Notes: generated from the sequence alone by a model not told the origin. Shown: positions 1-9,990, numbered from the stretch's first letter. The stretch is DNA of 64,000 nt from Gnetum montanum (GCA_015680685.1 MNCI01000569.1:404455-468454); one strand, 5' to 3'. Numbers and translations are program-made.

Positions 1-480
1 TCTCCTCTTTCCTCTTCTTGCCTAGTTGAAGCCTCAACTTGATCTTTACCTTTGTCTTTAACAACTATCTTTGTTTCTTTTGCATCCACCTCTTTGGTTG
101 TTGATTTTTGATGTTTTTCTCAACTAGCTGCTTCTGTGTCTCAAGACATCAAAGACTATCCTTAGTATTCAACTTGAGTGGTGCATTCATGGAAGCTACC
201 CCAAATATTAGAATATATAAAAAGTCCACTAGTGAGAAATCTAAACTCATCTAAAAGCCAAAGTAGGAAAGGGATTTCACTAGATGCTCCATGGGCGGTT
301 GCCTTACAATAGGCTCTCAATACATGCTCTAGGAAACATTTCGTAACATATGGGATAAAAGGCCTTCTTGTTGCACTCTCTCCAAGAACCATCTTTCTAC
401 CTCACACTTAAATAATTTACTTACTTTCTTACTCAAGCATTGAATTGAGAAATGATGTATTTCCAAGCAATTCACATCCT
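1..480 (-). pseudogene. Unrecognised coding remnant
   Basis: Read on the minus strand, 392-162 is open for 76 codons. Below it, about 115-5 is open in another frame and encodes a very Lys/Glu-rich stretch, so a single indel may have split one protein. The first part has alternating hydrophobic and Trp/Leu-rich segments (for example PFLLWLLDEFRF). I do not recognise the family. It lies on the same strand as, and downstream of, the R1 polyprotein, so it may be a 3' ORF of R1 or the gag of another element entering the window. The 60-codon threshold is easily exceeded by chance in this DNA, so confidence is low. Confidence 0.25.
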
Positions 481-1005
481 CTTATATAGTGTAAGGTAAA
501 TTTAAATTTCCCACCAATTCTACTAACCAACTTTGCCACTTAGCCAAAACTTATTTAATTTCCATCATCATACAATTGGCTATTTCAAATTCCACTTTTT
601 GGTTGTTGAAATTAACTCACCAGTATGTAGTTATCTAATCATCACTCCCACTTACAAGTAATGATCACTTGAAATAATCTAAATTTAATTTTAAAAACTA
701 ACACTTTGAATTAAATATTTAACTTTTAAAAACTAACACTCTAACATATATGTGTTTTATAATATTATATAGACTTACTTAAGCATAGATATAAGATATA
801 TATGTTATGGTTAAATATTATATAAGTCCATATATATACTATTTATTATATATGTTACTACTAAGCATATACATATATATATATAAGTTTATTACTTACT
901 ACTATGTATACTTAATATTATTATAGTTACATACATACATATATATTACTATATACATATATTAATCTATACATATAGATTTATGTTGTGGGTAGTTGTT
1001 CAAGA
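481..1005. other. AT-rich low-complexity stretch, no gene seen
   Basis: The stretch is dominated by TA-rich runs (tatata and acatata types, densest at about 740-990). I see no open frame, LTR end or RNA gene. It may be the degraded 3' untranslated part of R1. Confidence 0.5.
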
Positions 1006-1089
1006 TAATGTCTTATATGTAAAAACAATTATACGGAAACTGCAACTCTATCCCATCTAACATCAATGACTTGCATGTATCTTTGGATT

Positions 1090-1560
1090 ATTGTTTCTTG
1101 ATATGAAATGGACTAGTCCATATTACTAAAAACTTATTTGGCTTCTTCATATTCCATAATAATACAAGATCACCAACTTTAAAAGTTCTTTTCAAAGCCT
1201 TTCTATCAAACCACCTTTTGACTTAGGAAGTATTCTTTAATAAGTTATCTTTAGCTCTATCCATTTTGGCTTTTTCTTTTGACGAGCAGGATCATGAAAC
1301 TTCTATCTTTATCTATTTTCTCACTATACTTTTGTAGAAAATCCAAGGCCAAACTTATAATCTTATTCGTAATTGTAGCAGGCAAACCATAGACTAAGTT
1401 ATAAGTTGATGTTTCAATAGCCTTCTTAAATCTAATACAATCAGTCCATAATGTAGATTATAGGTAATTAATCCAATTTCCTGGATTTCCATCCATCGAC
1501 TTCTTAATGTAAGAAATAAGCTTTTTATTTGTAGATTCAGCACACATACCTCATCTCTCT
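1090..1560 (-). pseudogene. R1 integrase C-terminal part with core deletion
   Basis: Minus-strand translation gives AESTNKKLISYIKK, WINYLYSTLW, TSTYNLVYGLPA and, after stops, TFKVGDLVLLWNMKKP. These match the end of the integrase catalytic core and its C-terminal domain. The zinc finger and the first two acidic residues of the core are absent: RNase H tether sequence runs straight into the NGQ-AESTNK position near 1,555. An internal deletion of several hundred bases is the simplest explanation. Confidence 0.75.
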
Positions 1561-1569
1561 AGCCATTAA

Positions 1570-2030
1570 CTTAGCTAATCCCATTCCTTTAATGGTTTTG
1601 CATATTTCTAATGAAAATCTAAAACCTTGAAGCTATTTGAGCCACTTTCCTCTCTTTAATCCAATTCATTTTGGGCTAAAAATTATTTGATTATAGGCAC
1701 TATTAGCATAATATAAACTATTGAGCTTTCCAAGTAATATTTGAAATGCTGAAGTGCCTTAATAACTGTGAATGCTTGTTTCTCTAAGTCTAAATAATTT
1801 AGCTCTGAACCTTTCAGTTAATACCCAAAAAATCCTATTTTTTCATCTTGACCTTTAGCTTTTTAAGTTAAAATAGTAGTAACTAAATCATTTGAAGCAA
1901 AAGCATATAACCAAAAGTCTTCTTTCAATTTTGGTTTTACCAAGTATGGAGCTTCTTGAATAGCTTTTTTTTATTTCTACTAAGGCTCTCTTTGATTTTG
2001 GTGTTTTCTCTACTAGGACATATTTCTTTA
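1570..2030 (-). pseudogene. R1 gypsy-type RNase H domain, degenerate
   Basis: Minus-strand translation gives ALVEIKKAIQEAP (after a 1-bp shift in an A run near 1,968), then FWLYAFASND, LNYLDLEKQAFTVIKALQHF and YYLESS. This is the RT-connected RNase H. The catalytic Asp of the usual TDAS motif is replaced (AFAS), as expected if the upstream aRH supplies the activity. A stop lies near 1,870. The continuation to about 1,570 resembles the tether that precedes integrase. Confidence 0.75.
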
Positions 2031-2349
2031 GTATATGCATCTAATGAGTGGCGAGGTACCCCTACACTCAACCATATGAAACGAGCGTCGCACGCGCGAT
2101 TCGGTCGAACTCTGCAGATGGACTAGTTGTGGCACCTAGAAAGTTATCCTTAGGTCGCAGTTCGCTGTCTTCCCACCTAGACTAGTATTGCATATGTCAT
2201 GTATGGTTTAGTCTAGATGAGGTGTATGATGTGTCCTAATCTATGCTACTCCTGAAGGCAATGGAAAATAATATTAACTAAACTAAACTAGGAGGAAAAA
2301 GGGTAAGAAATTATAATCTAGCCTAAGTGCGACAAGCAACCGATTCCTT

Positions 2350-2644
2350 NNNNNNNNNNNNNNNNNNNNNNNNNNNNNNNNNNNNNNNNNNNNNNNNNNN
2401 NNNNNNNNNNNNNNNNNNNNNNNNNNNNNNNNNNNNNNNNNNNNNNNNNNNNNNNNNNNNNNNNNNNNNNNNNNNNNNNNNNNNNNNNNNNNNNNNNNNN
2501 NNNNNNNNNNNNNNNNNNNNNNNNNNNNNNNNNNNNNNNNNNNNNNNNNNNNNNNNNNNNNNNNNNNNNNNNNNNNNNNNNNNNNNNNNNNNNNNNNNNN
2601 NNNNNNNNNNNNNNNNNNNNNNNNNNNNNNNNNNNNNNNNNNNN
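2350..2644. other. Assembly gap (295 N)
   Basis: A continuous run of Ns lies inside S1, immediately next to the palindromic GCGATATCGC array. Palindromic repeats are difficult to assemble, which may explain the gap. Confidence 0.95.
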
Positions 2645-2745
2645 ATATCGCGTACGCGATATCGCGGGTAGATGAGATATCGCGTACGCGATATCGTAAC
2701 CCATGAGATATCGCATATGCGATATCGCGACCCATGATATAACAT
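2645..2745. promoter_or_regulatory. Palindromic GCGATATCGC array in the S1 U3
   Basis: Three head-to-head pairs of GATATC-centred palindromes are spaced by GTAC or ATATG and separated by ATGAG-type linkers. The pairs built on GTAC are longer perfect palindromes. In other LTRs of this family the array lies just upstream of the TATA box. Function is unknown; a dimeric transcription-factor site is one possibility. Confidence 0.6.
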
Positions 2746-2784
2746 GGGTGCATTATCATGGGTGCCTTAACACGACCATCAACA

Positions 2785-3640
2785 ATATGAGTAATTTCAT
2801 GTCTCAACAGTATCAAAGGTTTAGTAATTTCAGTGAATCTAGGGATAAATTTCTTAATAAAATTTTTCTTTCCAAAGAAAGATCTAAGAGATGCTTGATA
2901 TTCTGTACTACTTAAATTCAATAGTTATCTATAGTAATTCCTTCTTGATAGATTACATGACCTAATAAACTTCCATATTTAACCCTAAAGATACATTTTT
3001 AAGGATTTAATGAAATACCATACTCACGATATCTATCAAAAACTTGTTGAAGATGATCAATATGATCTTCCTTTATTTTTGAAAAGATAGTGATATCATC
3101 CAAATAAGCAACAATGAGCTCACCTATTAAACCTTTAAAGGATAAATCTATTGCTCTTTGAAAAGTAGCTCCAACATTTGACAATCTAAATGGCATTCTT
3201 TTGTAAGAAAAAGTTCCTCAGTTGGTGATAAATGTTGTTTTATATCTATCACCCTTATCTATGATGATCTAATTATAGCATGAAAAACCATCTAAGAAAG
3301 AATATGCTTGACAACTTGATACTTTGATCAACATCTCATTGATTATAGGAAGAGGGTATTTATCTTTTTTAGAGGCTTCATTCAAATTTCTAAAATCCAC
3401 ACAAAGCCTAATATCACCATTCTTTTTTCTTACTGGAATAAGACTAGCAAGCCATGTTGAGTATCGAACTAGATATATAATTCAGGCTTGCAATAACTTC
3501 TTGATCTTAGATTCCATAGTTGGCTCAAATGATGGATTGAATTTTCTTTATTTTTGTTTAACTATCTTACAACTGTCTATCAAAGGAATTTTATGTGTCA
3601 TTACATCTAGTCTAAAAGTTTTAAGATCATCATAAGAGCA
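2785..3640 (-). pseudogene. R1 reverse transcriptase domain
   Basis: Minus-strand translation shows the classic gypsy RT order: STWLASLIPVRKKNGDIRLC, VDFRNLNEAS, KYPLP, KRMPFRLSNVGATFQRA, then the catalytic AYLDDI at about 3,120-3,095, and SLNPKK. It ends with FIPRFTEITKPL near 2,840, the RT to RNase H connection. It makes cDNA from the element RNA. Stops lie near 3,485, 3,275 and 3,220. The closest conserved relative, with the KKNGDIR and YLDD pattern, is the Tat-like group, which agrees with the adjacent aRH. Confidence 0.85.
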
Positions 3641-4029
3641 AGAAAAATTTTCTAAATTTTTTTAGGAGTTATAATAAACTTTGCTTGAAAATTGAATCCT
3701 TTTCCTTTGTGACATTTGACATGTTTGGCATCTCAGTAAATCCAAAATTCACTACTTCATAAGCTTGATTATCTAAATTCGGTATATCTTTTCCAGTGAG
3801 CAAATTTATGCTAAACTCATGTTCATAATCAATCACCATTTTGAGAATAGAATTTTTCTTAAACCTTGATGCCATTTTAGGTATGATTTGACTTTCAAAT
3901 TCTTGTTTATTTCTCAAGAATTTGAACAATTGATCATCATCTTCAAATACTTGTAAATGATTTATGTTATCTAGTACTGATGGTTGATGTTCTTTCTCAA
4001 CTATTACCCCTTCATAACCTTCTATTTTT

Positions 4030-4425
4030 TTCACATCTAATGTTGAAGCTACTTTTGCTAAATCATCCACTATATAATTGTCCTTTATATCTATATTTTC
4101 TATTTTATAATGATGAAATTGATCTAGCATTTTGTAGACAAGTTGTTTATAGGGTTGCAAGAATGAGCTTTTGGCCACACAATTACCTTTAATTTGTTCA
4201 AAAATTAATCTTGAGTCTCCCTTTATGGTGATTACCTTGATTCCTTTTTCCAATGCTATTTTAATTCCAATACACAAAGCTTCATATTTAGCCTTTTTGT
4301 TAGTAAAAAGAAAATATAGATGAATTTCCTTGAATATTTTTGGGAAATCACCTTTTTCTAGAACTACTCCAGCTCATGCACCCTTGGAATTACAAGAACC
4401 ATCAAAGGATAGTTCCCATTTGCTC
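4030..4425 (-). pseudogene. R1 archaeal-type RNase H (aRH) domain
   Basis: Minus-strand translation gives W-x-LSFDGS, TNKKAKYEAL, KGDSRLI and VDDLAKVAS in the order and spacing of the second RNase H captured by Tat-branch elements. All four acidic positions (FDGS, YEAL, GDS, DDLA) are still readable, with one in-frame stop after GA near 4,375. The domain would degrade the RNA strand of RNA-DNA hybrids during reverse transcription. Unusually, it precedes RT; the commonly described Tat order places it between RNase H and integrase. The open frame 4,277-3,669 covers its C-terminal two thirds and a tail containing QVFEDDDQLFKFL. Confidence 0.75.
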
Positions 4426-4539
4426 TCATCTTGAGATTCTTTTTTTCCCAAGTTATCAATTTCTTGAATTGTGCAAATTTTGATTTCAAAATCTCTTGTT
4501 TCAATGGCCTTATTCTTTCCATTTGAGGTAATGTTTTAA

Positions 4540-4845
4540 AGGCTAACTATAAATGTATATTTGATTTATCTCTCATTTCTAAGGTAGCCAAATATGTGAG
4601 TAATTTGTTGATATGTAACCAGAGAAATTCTTACTCCAACTTCTTCTCAACAAAAGACTATGTGAATCTAGTATATCTGCCACTTGAATAGTTACTCTAC
4701 TTTTTATACAGGGTTCATAAACAATTTCTAATAAAATATTGGGTAACTAACACACAATCTTTACTCTACTTCTATCCACTTGAATGATCTTTTTATTTGA
4801 TTTTTCAGGAACAAACTAAGTTTTTTGCATATAGATAATGGCATA
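4540..4845 (-). pseudogene. R1 protease-region remnant
   Basis: Minus-strand translation at about 4,710-4,580 gives a stretch with the pattern LLRRSW-x4-GY-x6-SHIWLP. It resembles the end of the aspartic protease region in plant gypsy polyproteins, where a [LS]R[DS]W motif is followed by a DWSHLWLPY-like segment. The catalytic DSG is not seen and presumably lay further right, where R2 is inserted. The reading frame carries at least one stop. The family call rests on remembered similarity and not on a search. Confidence 0.5.
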
Positions 4846-4867
4846 ATAGTCGATGTAGCTTCAAAAT

Positions 4868-5713
4868 TGATGGGACGCGATATCGCATGGGCCGTAATAT
4901 TGCTTTCACCGCGATATCGCATATGCAATATCGTGTCTTCCCCTGCGATATCGCGTATGCGATATCACAATGTGTCGCCAAATCTATAAATAAGAGGTGG
5001 CTCTCCCTTGTTTCTCCATCTAGATCTAGACCCTTAGCAAAAATCTGGCATTTTTACCTCTCCATAGATAGAATAATTTTCATGTGCCTGCAGTAGGAGT
5101 TCCAAAGTGAACAGATCTTTATTTGAACAAATATTGTACCTGAGCATAAGTTTGTGTACGGAAATAAAGACAAACTTTTGGATAAACCTTGCAGTGCATG
5201 GACTAAGCTAAATAGGATTTTAATTACTGTTATTTATTATTCATCATTTAAATGCTTTATTAGTTAATTAAATCTTTCTCAACCCTTCTCTCATAGTTAA
5301 GTGCATTCAGTACGACCCCTTCGAGCACGTGTGTTACGGTTGGTAATCCTAGTAACGAATAGCGTTTGGTAATCCCAGAAGGTTGCATTGGCTTAGGGTG
5401 TGAATGGCAAGTGGGAATAAATACTGATGCTAAGTTAATTAAGGCTTAGTTAGTTAGTTAAATTTAGTTAATTAGTCTCTTCACCCTTTCCCTCATTAGC
5501 ATAGGCGATAAAACACAAAAGACATAAAAATCACATACCTCAGACTTACTTAATCATAGAACCATAACAAATACAAGTCTGGGAGGATAACGAACAATTA
5601 ACCTTAAGTGTTCCATGAGGCATGTAGGCACTTAGTCTGCGGAGTTCGACTGGATCGTGCGTGTAACGCTCGTATTCGTATAGTTGAGTGTAGGGGTACC
5701 TCGCCACTCATCA
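4868..5713 (+). repeat. R2 5' LTR
   Basis: Starts TGATGGGACGCG, ends CACTCATCA, and is followed after one base by a tRNA-Asp primer-binding site. U3 holds three GCGATATCGC palindromes (4,872-4,970), then a TATA box (TATAAATAA, 4,985-4,993). R/U5 carries the AATAAAGA-type signals near 5,163 and the CTAGTAACG/GGTAATCC motif string typical of all LTRs here. It interrupts the R1 protease region, so R2 is younger than R1. The partner 3' LTR is not in the window. Confidence 0.85.
4872..4970. promoter_or_regulatory. GCGATATCGC array upstream of the R2 TATA box
   Basis: Perfect GCGATATCGC occurs three times (near 4,876, 4,911 and 4,947), with half-degraded partners such as GCAATATCGT and GCGATATCAC. 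Those changes are CpG to TpG or CpA, as methylation-driven deamination would produce. The array ends about 15 bp before the TATA box. Confidence 0.65.
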
Positions 5714-5714
5714 T

Positions 5715-5733
5715 TGGCACCGTTGCTGGGGAC
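5715..5733 (+). other. R2 primer-binding site, tRNA-Asp type
   Basis: TGGCACCGTTGCTGGGGAC begins two bases after the LTR end. It differs by two changes from TGGCGCCGTTGCCGGGGA, the complement of the plant tRNA-Asp 3' end. It marks where minus-strand cDNA synthesis would start. Confidence 0.85.
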
Positions 5734-5857
5734 TAAGTTGTTTGTGCACTAAGTAGAACGTAGGAAATTATCCACATCGTTGGGAGCTTAACGAACCCTT
5801 AGGGTTCATTAAACAAAAAATTATATAACGGTTAATCAGCACACTGAATAAGACACA

Positions 5858-7760
5858 ATGTCTTCTTCTTTGAATAAAAGCACTTCACCACCTAGGGATA
5901 ACACTAGAGACAGTCGATGATCTAACACACATAACCAAAATTTGCCAGTTCCACAGGAATTCAGTGTGGTGTACATTCATCATGATGAATATGTACCCAA
6001 CTTTACTTTTATCCTCCATTAGGATGAACAATTGCATTTGCGTGATTTGCAAGGTAACATAGTGTTACCCCCATATCGTGCAGTCCCCAACATGCTCCTT
6101 TGTGCACTTGCACAAATAGGCATCATGTAGCTATACAATAAATACATTGCATGTGATTATAGCATAAGGGACTACCATCTTACAGAAGCACAATGTTTAA
6201 GGCACTCGCAGCAGGAGAGCCACCATACATTGTTGAAGGACAAAGGGGTCCCGCATGTCCTAAGAGAAATTAGAGATGGTGAACCAATTATAATAGGTTC
6301 TCCATCAAATGATGTTCCCCCTCCTAACAATAGTGAGGAGGTGTGGTATCGGAACCTATGCTCCATGATACACAACCCTGGTTCTAATCCCCATGCACAC
6401 TAAGTGTTCAATGAGGGAACACAAATACATAACAAGGACGGGCATTCTGATCGTCATCACGATCGGGACCATAACCATCGAAGAGAAGGTTAGAAACATC
6501 ATCATGGCGATGGTTCCCCTTCTTCTTCCCCTTCATCACATCATTCACCCTCTCCTTCCACATCAGGACATAATCACATAGAGCACAATAGTGAGGATAA
6601 GGGTAAGCAAGATGAGAGACCTCGACGAGAGAGTCGAGAGCGAGGATGAGGGCATTTGAGAGAATCAAGGCATGAAAGAAGGGAAAGTAGGGAACCATGT
6701 AGGCATCATAGACGTCATGAGAGAGATGATCATGACGAATCCCTACTAGCCACCTGGAGTATGTTAGATATTACGAAGGCTGTGAGAATACCTACAAGGC
6801 ATTAGAAAGATAGCCGGATCAAGAGATTGGACATGAATAATATCCCACTATTCGAGGGGGGATACAATGCTGATTCGCAAAATCACTTATAGGCATTCCA
6901 CGATGCCTGTGCCTTGTAAAATATCAAAAATGAATGGTAGAAGTTAAAGTTGTTCCCTAGGACACTCATAAAAGAAGCAGAGAGTTGGTACTGGTCCTTA
7001 GAGCTGGAAACCATCAAGAGGTGGAGTACAATGCTAGAATTGTTTAACAATAAATACCAAATGTACTCCAGAGTGTCCAACTTGTGTAAGCAGATCCAAG
7101 GATGGAAGCAGGGTAATCACGAACCCTTGGATGTTGCCATGGGCCGATATTATGCATTGCTACATTGTTGCCTGGGCCATGGTTACGCACAACGAGATCA
7201 ACTTCGCCACCTCATAGATGGGCTAAGACACGAAACTAGGAGAACCCTTGGGACATATGCTCAAGGGAGATTATCTGAACTTAGATCCCATGAAGTTCAT
7301 AGATTGTTAGAGCAAGTAGCTAAAGAAGAAGAGGAGCTATGGAAAAGAGAAAGCATGGAAGAGTATAATTGCGATCCTTCCCTCCGAAAGAGGGGAGTGA
7401 GATTTTGATGAGTCACCACTCAAAGAGTTGGTGAATAGAAAAACCTTGTCGCTTCAAAATCTAACAACAGAAGTGTTGGCTAAGGTAGATGAAATATGGA
7501 GCTCCTTAGATAGTAAAATTGAAACTGTCCTGAAAATCATAGAGGAGTCTAAGAAGGAACAAAGTAGTGACCTTGACAAGAAAAAGCAAAGAGATTCAGG
7601 CCATGCACGTGACAAGGGTAAGGGAAAATGACTATTGCCGATGAGGTTGTGGATTCGAATACAGACAATGACGGTGGATGTGAGATCTGCTTGTATGACC
7701 ATCCTAAGGGATGTTGCCCAATAATCTCACATCTGCAAGAGTCCGGGGTGTTAGTAAATG
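5858..7760 (+). pseudogene. R2 gag, truncated
   Basis: Starts ATGTCTTCTTC 125 bp after the PBS. The conserved N-terminal segment reads FTFILH-stop-DEQLHLRDLQGNIVLPP. A His/Ser/Arg-rich linker follows, then the capsid-like core (6,840-7,400): LKLFPRTLIKEAESWYWSLE, RWSTMLELFNNKY, GHGYAQRDQLRHLIDGL and TYAQGRLSELRSHE. The Cys/His knuckle CEICLYDHPKGCC lies at about 7,679-7,718. The protein would form the virus-like particle. Homology stops around 7,745-7,770, where the pararetrovirus-like fragment begins on the other strand; PR and pol are missing. In-frame stops include TAG at 6,938-6,940, shared with three other copies. Confidence 0.8.
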
Positions 7761-8363
7761 TTGACTTCCTTTTGGAAATTGCACTCCCCACTTTAGCTTA
7801 TGATTCATCAGGATGGTGTTAGACAACTGAAAGGTTCCTCTAGCGGCTACTGTAGCATACATTGATCCAGGCAGCAAATCAACTCCATGGATTTCAATGC
7901 ATAACAACAAAGCACTTGTTATGTAATCATCTTCTAATGCTAACTGATAATTAGGCTGGACAGTACATAGAGCATCAGAATCTAATTTGCCATGAAACTG
8001 ACATATCTTTGCAATTTCCCATGTTGTTTCTGGATCTTTGCTTATCCCATCTCCAATTACTCTACTATCTAAGAGTGTCACCACATATTCTACCCTAATA
8101 TTATAGTTAAATTTTGAGCTAACTATAATATCAAGTTGTCCTAAATGTACATAATGATGACCTTGTCCCTTCCATGTTTCAATTTCATGTTCTGTGAATA
8201 GGGGAAGAAAAACAGAACGAATGCCTTGGCCTTTTATATCCATCAAAGCTTCAATTTGCTTAATTGATGTTGCCATTCTTGCTGAGAATGTATTAACAAA
8301 ATTATAAATGGCATCTTTCGGAATTGCGGGAAACTGAGGATCCTTATGTTGACCACTAGACAC
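7760..8363 (-). pseudogene. 30K-superfamily movement-protein-like domain
   Basis: The frame opens at 8,363 and runs about 200 codons. Features matching caulimovirid movement proteins are LPLFTEHEIETWKGQGHHYV followed by HLGQLDI (the 'G-x-Q-[YF]-[LV]-H-[LIV]-G' strand), a central LLDSR (the conserved Asp strand), a YQLALEDDYI segment and a final HGVDLLPGSMYATV and RGTFQLSNT pair. Such proteins move virus through plasmodesmata by binding nucleic acid and forming tubules. Near its end the frame runs into the opposite-strand R2 gag. I recognise the pattern, not a specific virus. Confidence 0.55.
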
Positions 8364-8829
8364 AAGATTTTCTTTTCAACAAAGCTTCAGAAAATGGTAG
8401 AATAGCTTTTTGTTCTGCTGACATTTCATCTACCTCTTTTCCCTTGTTGTTATTTTCTTCTAAGTTAACACTACCTGATCTCAACATTAAAATTCTAGGA
8501 TTAGGACCTATTAATTCATCATCTTCATCTTCATCACTATCGGTAGCTACGCGAAAATCATCATCTTCTTCAATAGCAGCTTGAACTAACATATTAAATA
8601 TTTGCATGCGAAAATTTCTATCTTCTTCCTCTTGTACCTATGCTTTTGTTGCTTCATCATAAACAACTGCAATATGCTCGTCATAGACTCGTTTCTTTCC
8701 TTCTGCTACTTCTTGAAGGAGGCGGTGATCTTCTTCTTCAAAGGGACTATGACCTTTGTCTTCATAGAGATCTCCAATAGGCGTTGGTGGATATATGTAC
8801 TGATCCCCATACTTGTTATAAGAGTGCAC
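8356..8829 (-). pseudogene. Acidic region upstream of the movement-protein-like domain
   Basis: Two minus-strand stretches in one frame (8,829-8,638 and 8,607-8,356), separated only by a stop at 8,638, encode a segment with YPPTPIGDLYEDKG and EEEDHRLLQEVAEGKKR, then an Asp/Glu run (DSDEDEDDE) and QKAILPFSEALLKRK. The second part overlaps the next frame by 8 bases. Caulimovirid polyproteins often carry acidic or disordered regions of this kind, but no known domain is recognised. Confidence 0.45.
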
Positions 8830-9289
8830 TTGTGGGGGTGCACTTGTGGGGGATTTCCCAATTCTGGAGGAAATTGGTTCAGATCAGGAATAAACGGAAC
8901 ATCTGGTAAATCATCATTATCAGGCAATTCTTCGATTTCAAATATGACTGGACATGACTTGGATGATTCTAAAGGACCATATAATTCATTTGGGCAAAGC
9001 TGCGGACACGAAGCTACTCGTCGTAACCTCGGCGTAACAACATCTTTTAGCATGAGATTCGGTGTTGAGACATGACAATTTCCCATAGTCAGACAACACC
9101 AAGGCGTTCCTCAATTGGTTTAGCTACGGTTTCCCAACACAGATGTCCTAAACATTTGGACTGGTTGAGTTTTTCTTTATATTCAAACAGAGTTTTTGCT
9201 AAGAAGAAAAGATTCAGCTTTCCACTCGGGATTTTCCCAATAATCGTCACAATTAAAACATCATTTTGGCCAAACATTATTACAATCAT
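8706..9289 (-). pseudogene. Viral polyprotein remnant, Pro/Asp-rich and Cys-rich parts
   Basis: The frame 9,086-8,706 encodes RRVASCPQLCPNELYGPLES followed by an acidic and proline-rich run (ELPDNDDLPDVPFIPDL). It is continued by 8,829-8,638 after a frameshift near 8,830, where a GGGGG-containing duplication (cttgtgggggtgca) occurs. Upstream, around 9,290-9,220, a different frame has CDDC then CFNCDDYWENPEW, a possible CxxC...CxxC zinc site. No function can be assigned. Confidence 0.4.
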
Positions 9290-9371
9290 CGCAACTATAA
9301 ATAGCTTGTACCAAACTAGACGATTCGCCTACTTCATATTCTAACCTTGCAAACTGTTGATAATTGGCTCT

Positions 9372-9510
9372 GATACCATTTTGAGGGGGTGCCTCCATGC
9401 GTCTCTGCTGCTCCATGTCTACATTTTGAGGGGATGCCTCCACACGTCTCTGCTGCTCCATGTCTACATTTTGAGGGGTGCCTCCACACGTCTCTGCTGC
9501 TCCATGTCTT
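9372..9510 (-). repeat. 48-bp tandem repeat, three units, inside the viral frame
   Basis: Three units of about 48 bp (attttgaggggRtgcctcc...) are nearly identical and in phase, so on the minus strand they encode repeats of the type DMEQQRRVEASPQNV. The last unit lacks one G, which shifts the frame. The repeat may be a natural protein repeat or a replication-slippage product. Confidence 0.7.
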
Positions 9511-9990
9511 CTAGCACTTTCTAAAGCTTAGTATGAAATATACTGGGACAATCAAATCTGAACCATCTATTAGTTCGGCACGAACCTTCAGATTCTCTGG
9601 CTGACTGCATTGCACAGCGTTCTCACAAACCTCAATTTCAACTACCGCGCTTTCTTTCACACGGCGCTTCTCAACGAAGGAGTTTCCAGAACGAAGGATT
9701 ACCTTCCAACCTAGACTCACAGGAGACTTGATTAAAAATAACGAGGTTCTGATTGATTATGCAGCATAGCACACCTAATCAAGAGACAGTGGCAAAAGAA
9801 CACGGATTGGGGAAGGAAATTACTGGCGCATGAGATATAAGCCAAAAAAGATCAGTGCAAGACAGAATAGCACACCAACTACAAACAAGAGTTCCATTAT
9901 CAAACTTCAGATAAGCATCACACTTTAGACAAGCATACAAGCACTGAACTCTGCTTCCTCACACATGCTAGAATTAACATTTTCTCTAAT
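9511..9990 (-). pseudogene. Upstream part of the viral fragment
   Basis: The frame 9,720-9,511 encodes 69 residues containing WKVILRSGNSFVEKRRVKES and LKVRAELIDGSDLIVPVYF. Further upstream, about 9,930-9,780, one frame has CLKC-x11-CSWC-x4-C and another a hydrophobic run starting MELLFVVGVLFC. I do not recognise these. They could be the N-terminal part of the same polyprotein or host flank. Confidence 0.3.

Larger units (their letters stand above)
2042..2781 (-). repeat. S1: solo LTR of the GCGATATCGC family, in R1
   Basis: The left end (taatgagtggcgaggtacccc) is the reverse complement of the LTR end seen at 5,713 and 62,050, with one substitution in the terminal TGA. The right end is ccatca, reverse complement of TGATGG. 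The interior carries the GCGATATCGC array and most U5 landmarks. No PBS, polypurine tract or internal sequence adjoins it, so it is a solo LTR. The 5-bp flanks (gcatc and acaat) do not match, so either the ends are imprecise or the flanks have changed. The middle is a run of Ns. Confidence 0.75.
1010..4845 (-). mobile_element. R1: degraded Ty3/gypsy element with an extra RNase H, interrupted by solo LTR S1
   Basis: Translation of the minus strand gives, from right to left, protease, an archaeal-type RNase H, reverse transcriptase, gypsy RNase H and the end of integrase. No LTR of R1 itself is visible. The right end is cut at 4,868 by the 5' LTR of R2. The frame is interrupted between RT and RNase H by solo LTR S1 (2,042-2,781). 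A deletion removes most of the integrase core. Stops and frameshifts occur throughout, so the element is long dead. Confidence 0.8.
7760..9990 (-). mobile_element. Endogenous pararetrovirus-like (Caulimoviridae) fragment
   Basis: A set of minus-strand open frames (9,720-9,511, 9,461-9,261, 9,086-8,706, 8,829-8,638, 8,607-8,356, 8,363-7,760) can be read as one broken polyprotein ending in a movement-protein-like domain. Codon use and GC content are clearly higher than in the flanking AT-rich DNA, and the frames differ from every LTR element here. No RT, protease or coat-protein zinc knuckle is visible. The left edge abuts R2 gag; the right edge fades between 9,730 and 9,990. The virus assignment rests on the movement-protein domain alone and is an inference. 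Confidence 0.55.

Noticed and set aside
780-990. TA-rich repeat as a possible satellite or origin
   Set aside because: No consistent unit length; it is ordinary low-complexity DNA.
2283-2921. Long open frames across the N gap on both strands
   Set aside because: They are open only because Ns translate to unknown residues. Real information there is limited to the LTR palindromes and the tail of R1 RT on the minus strand.
3324-3635. 103-codon plus-strand frame
   Set aside because: It is the shadow of the R1 RT domain on the minus strand, which explains the open frame and has clear motifs.
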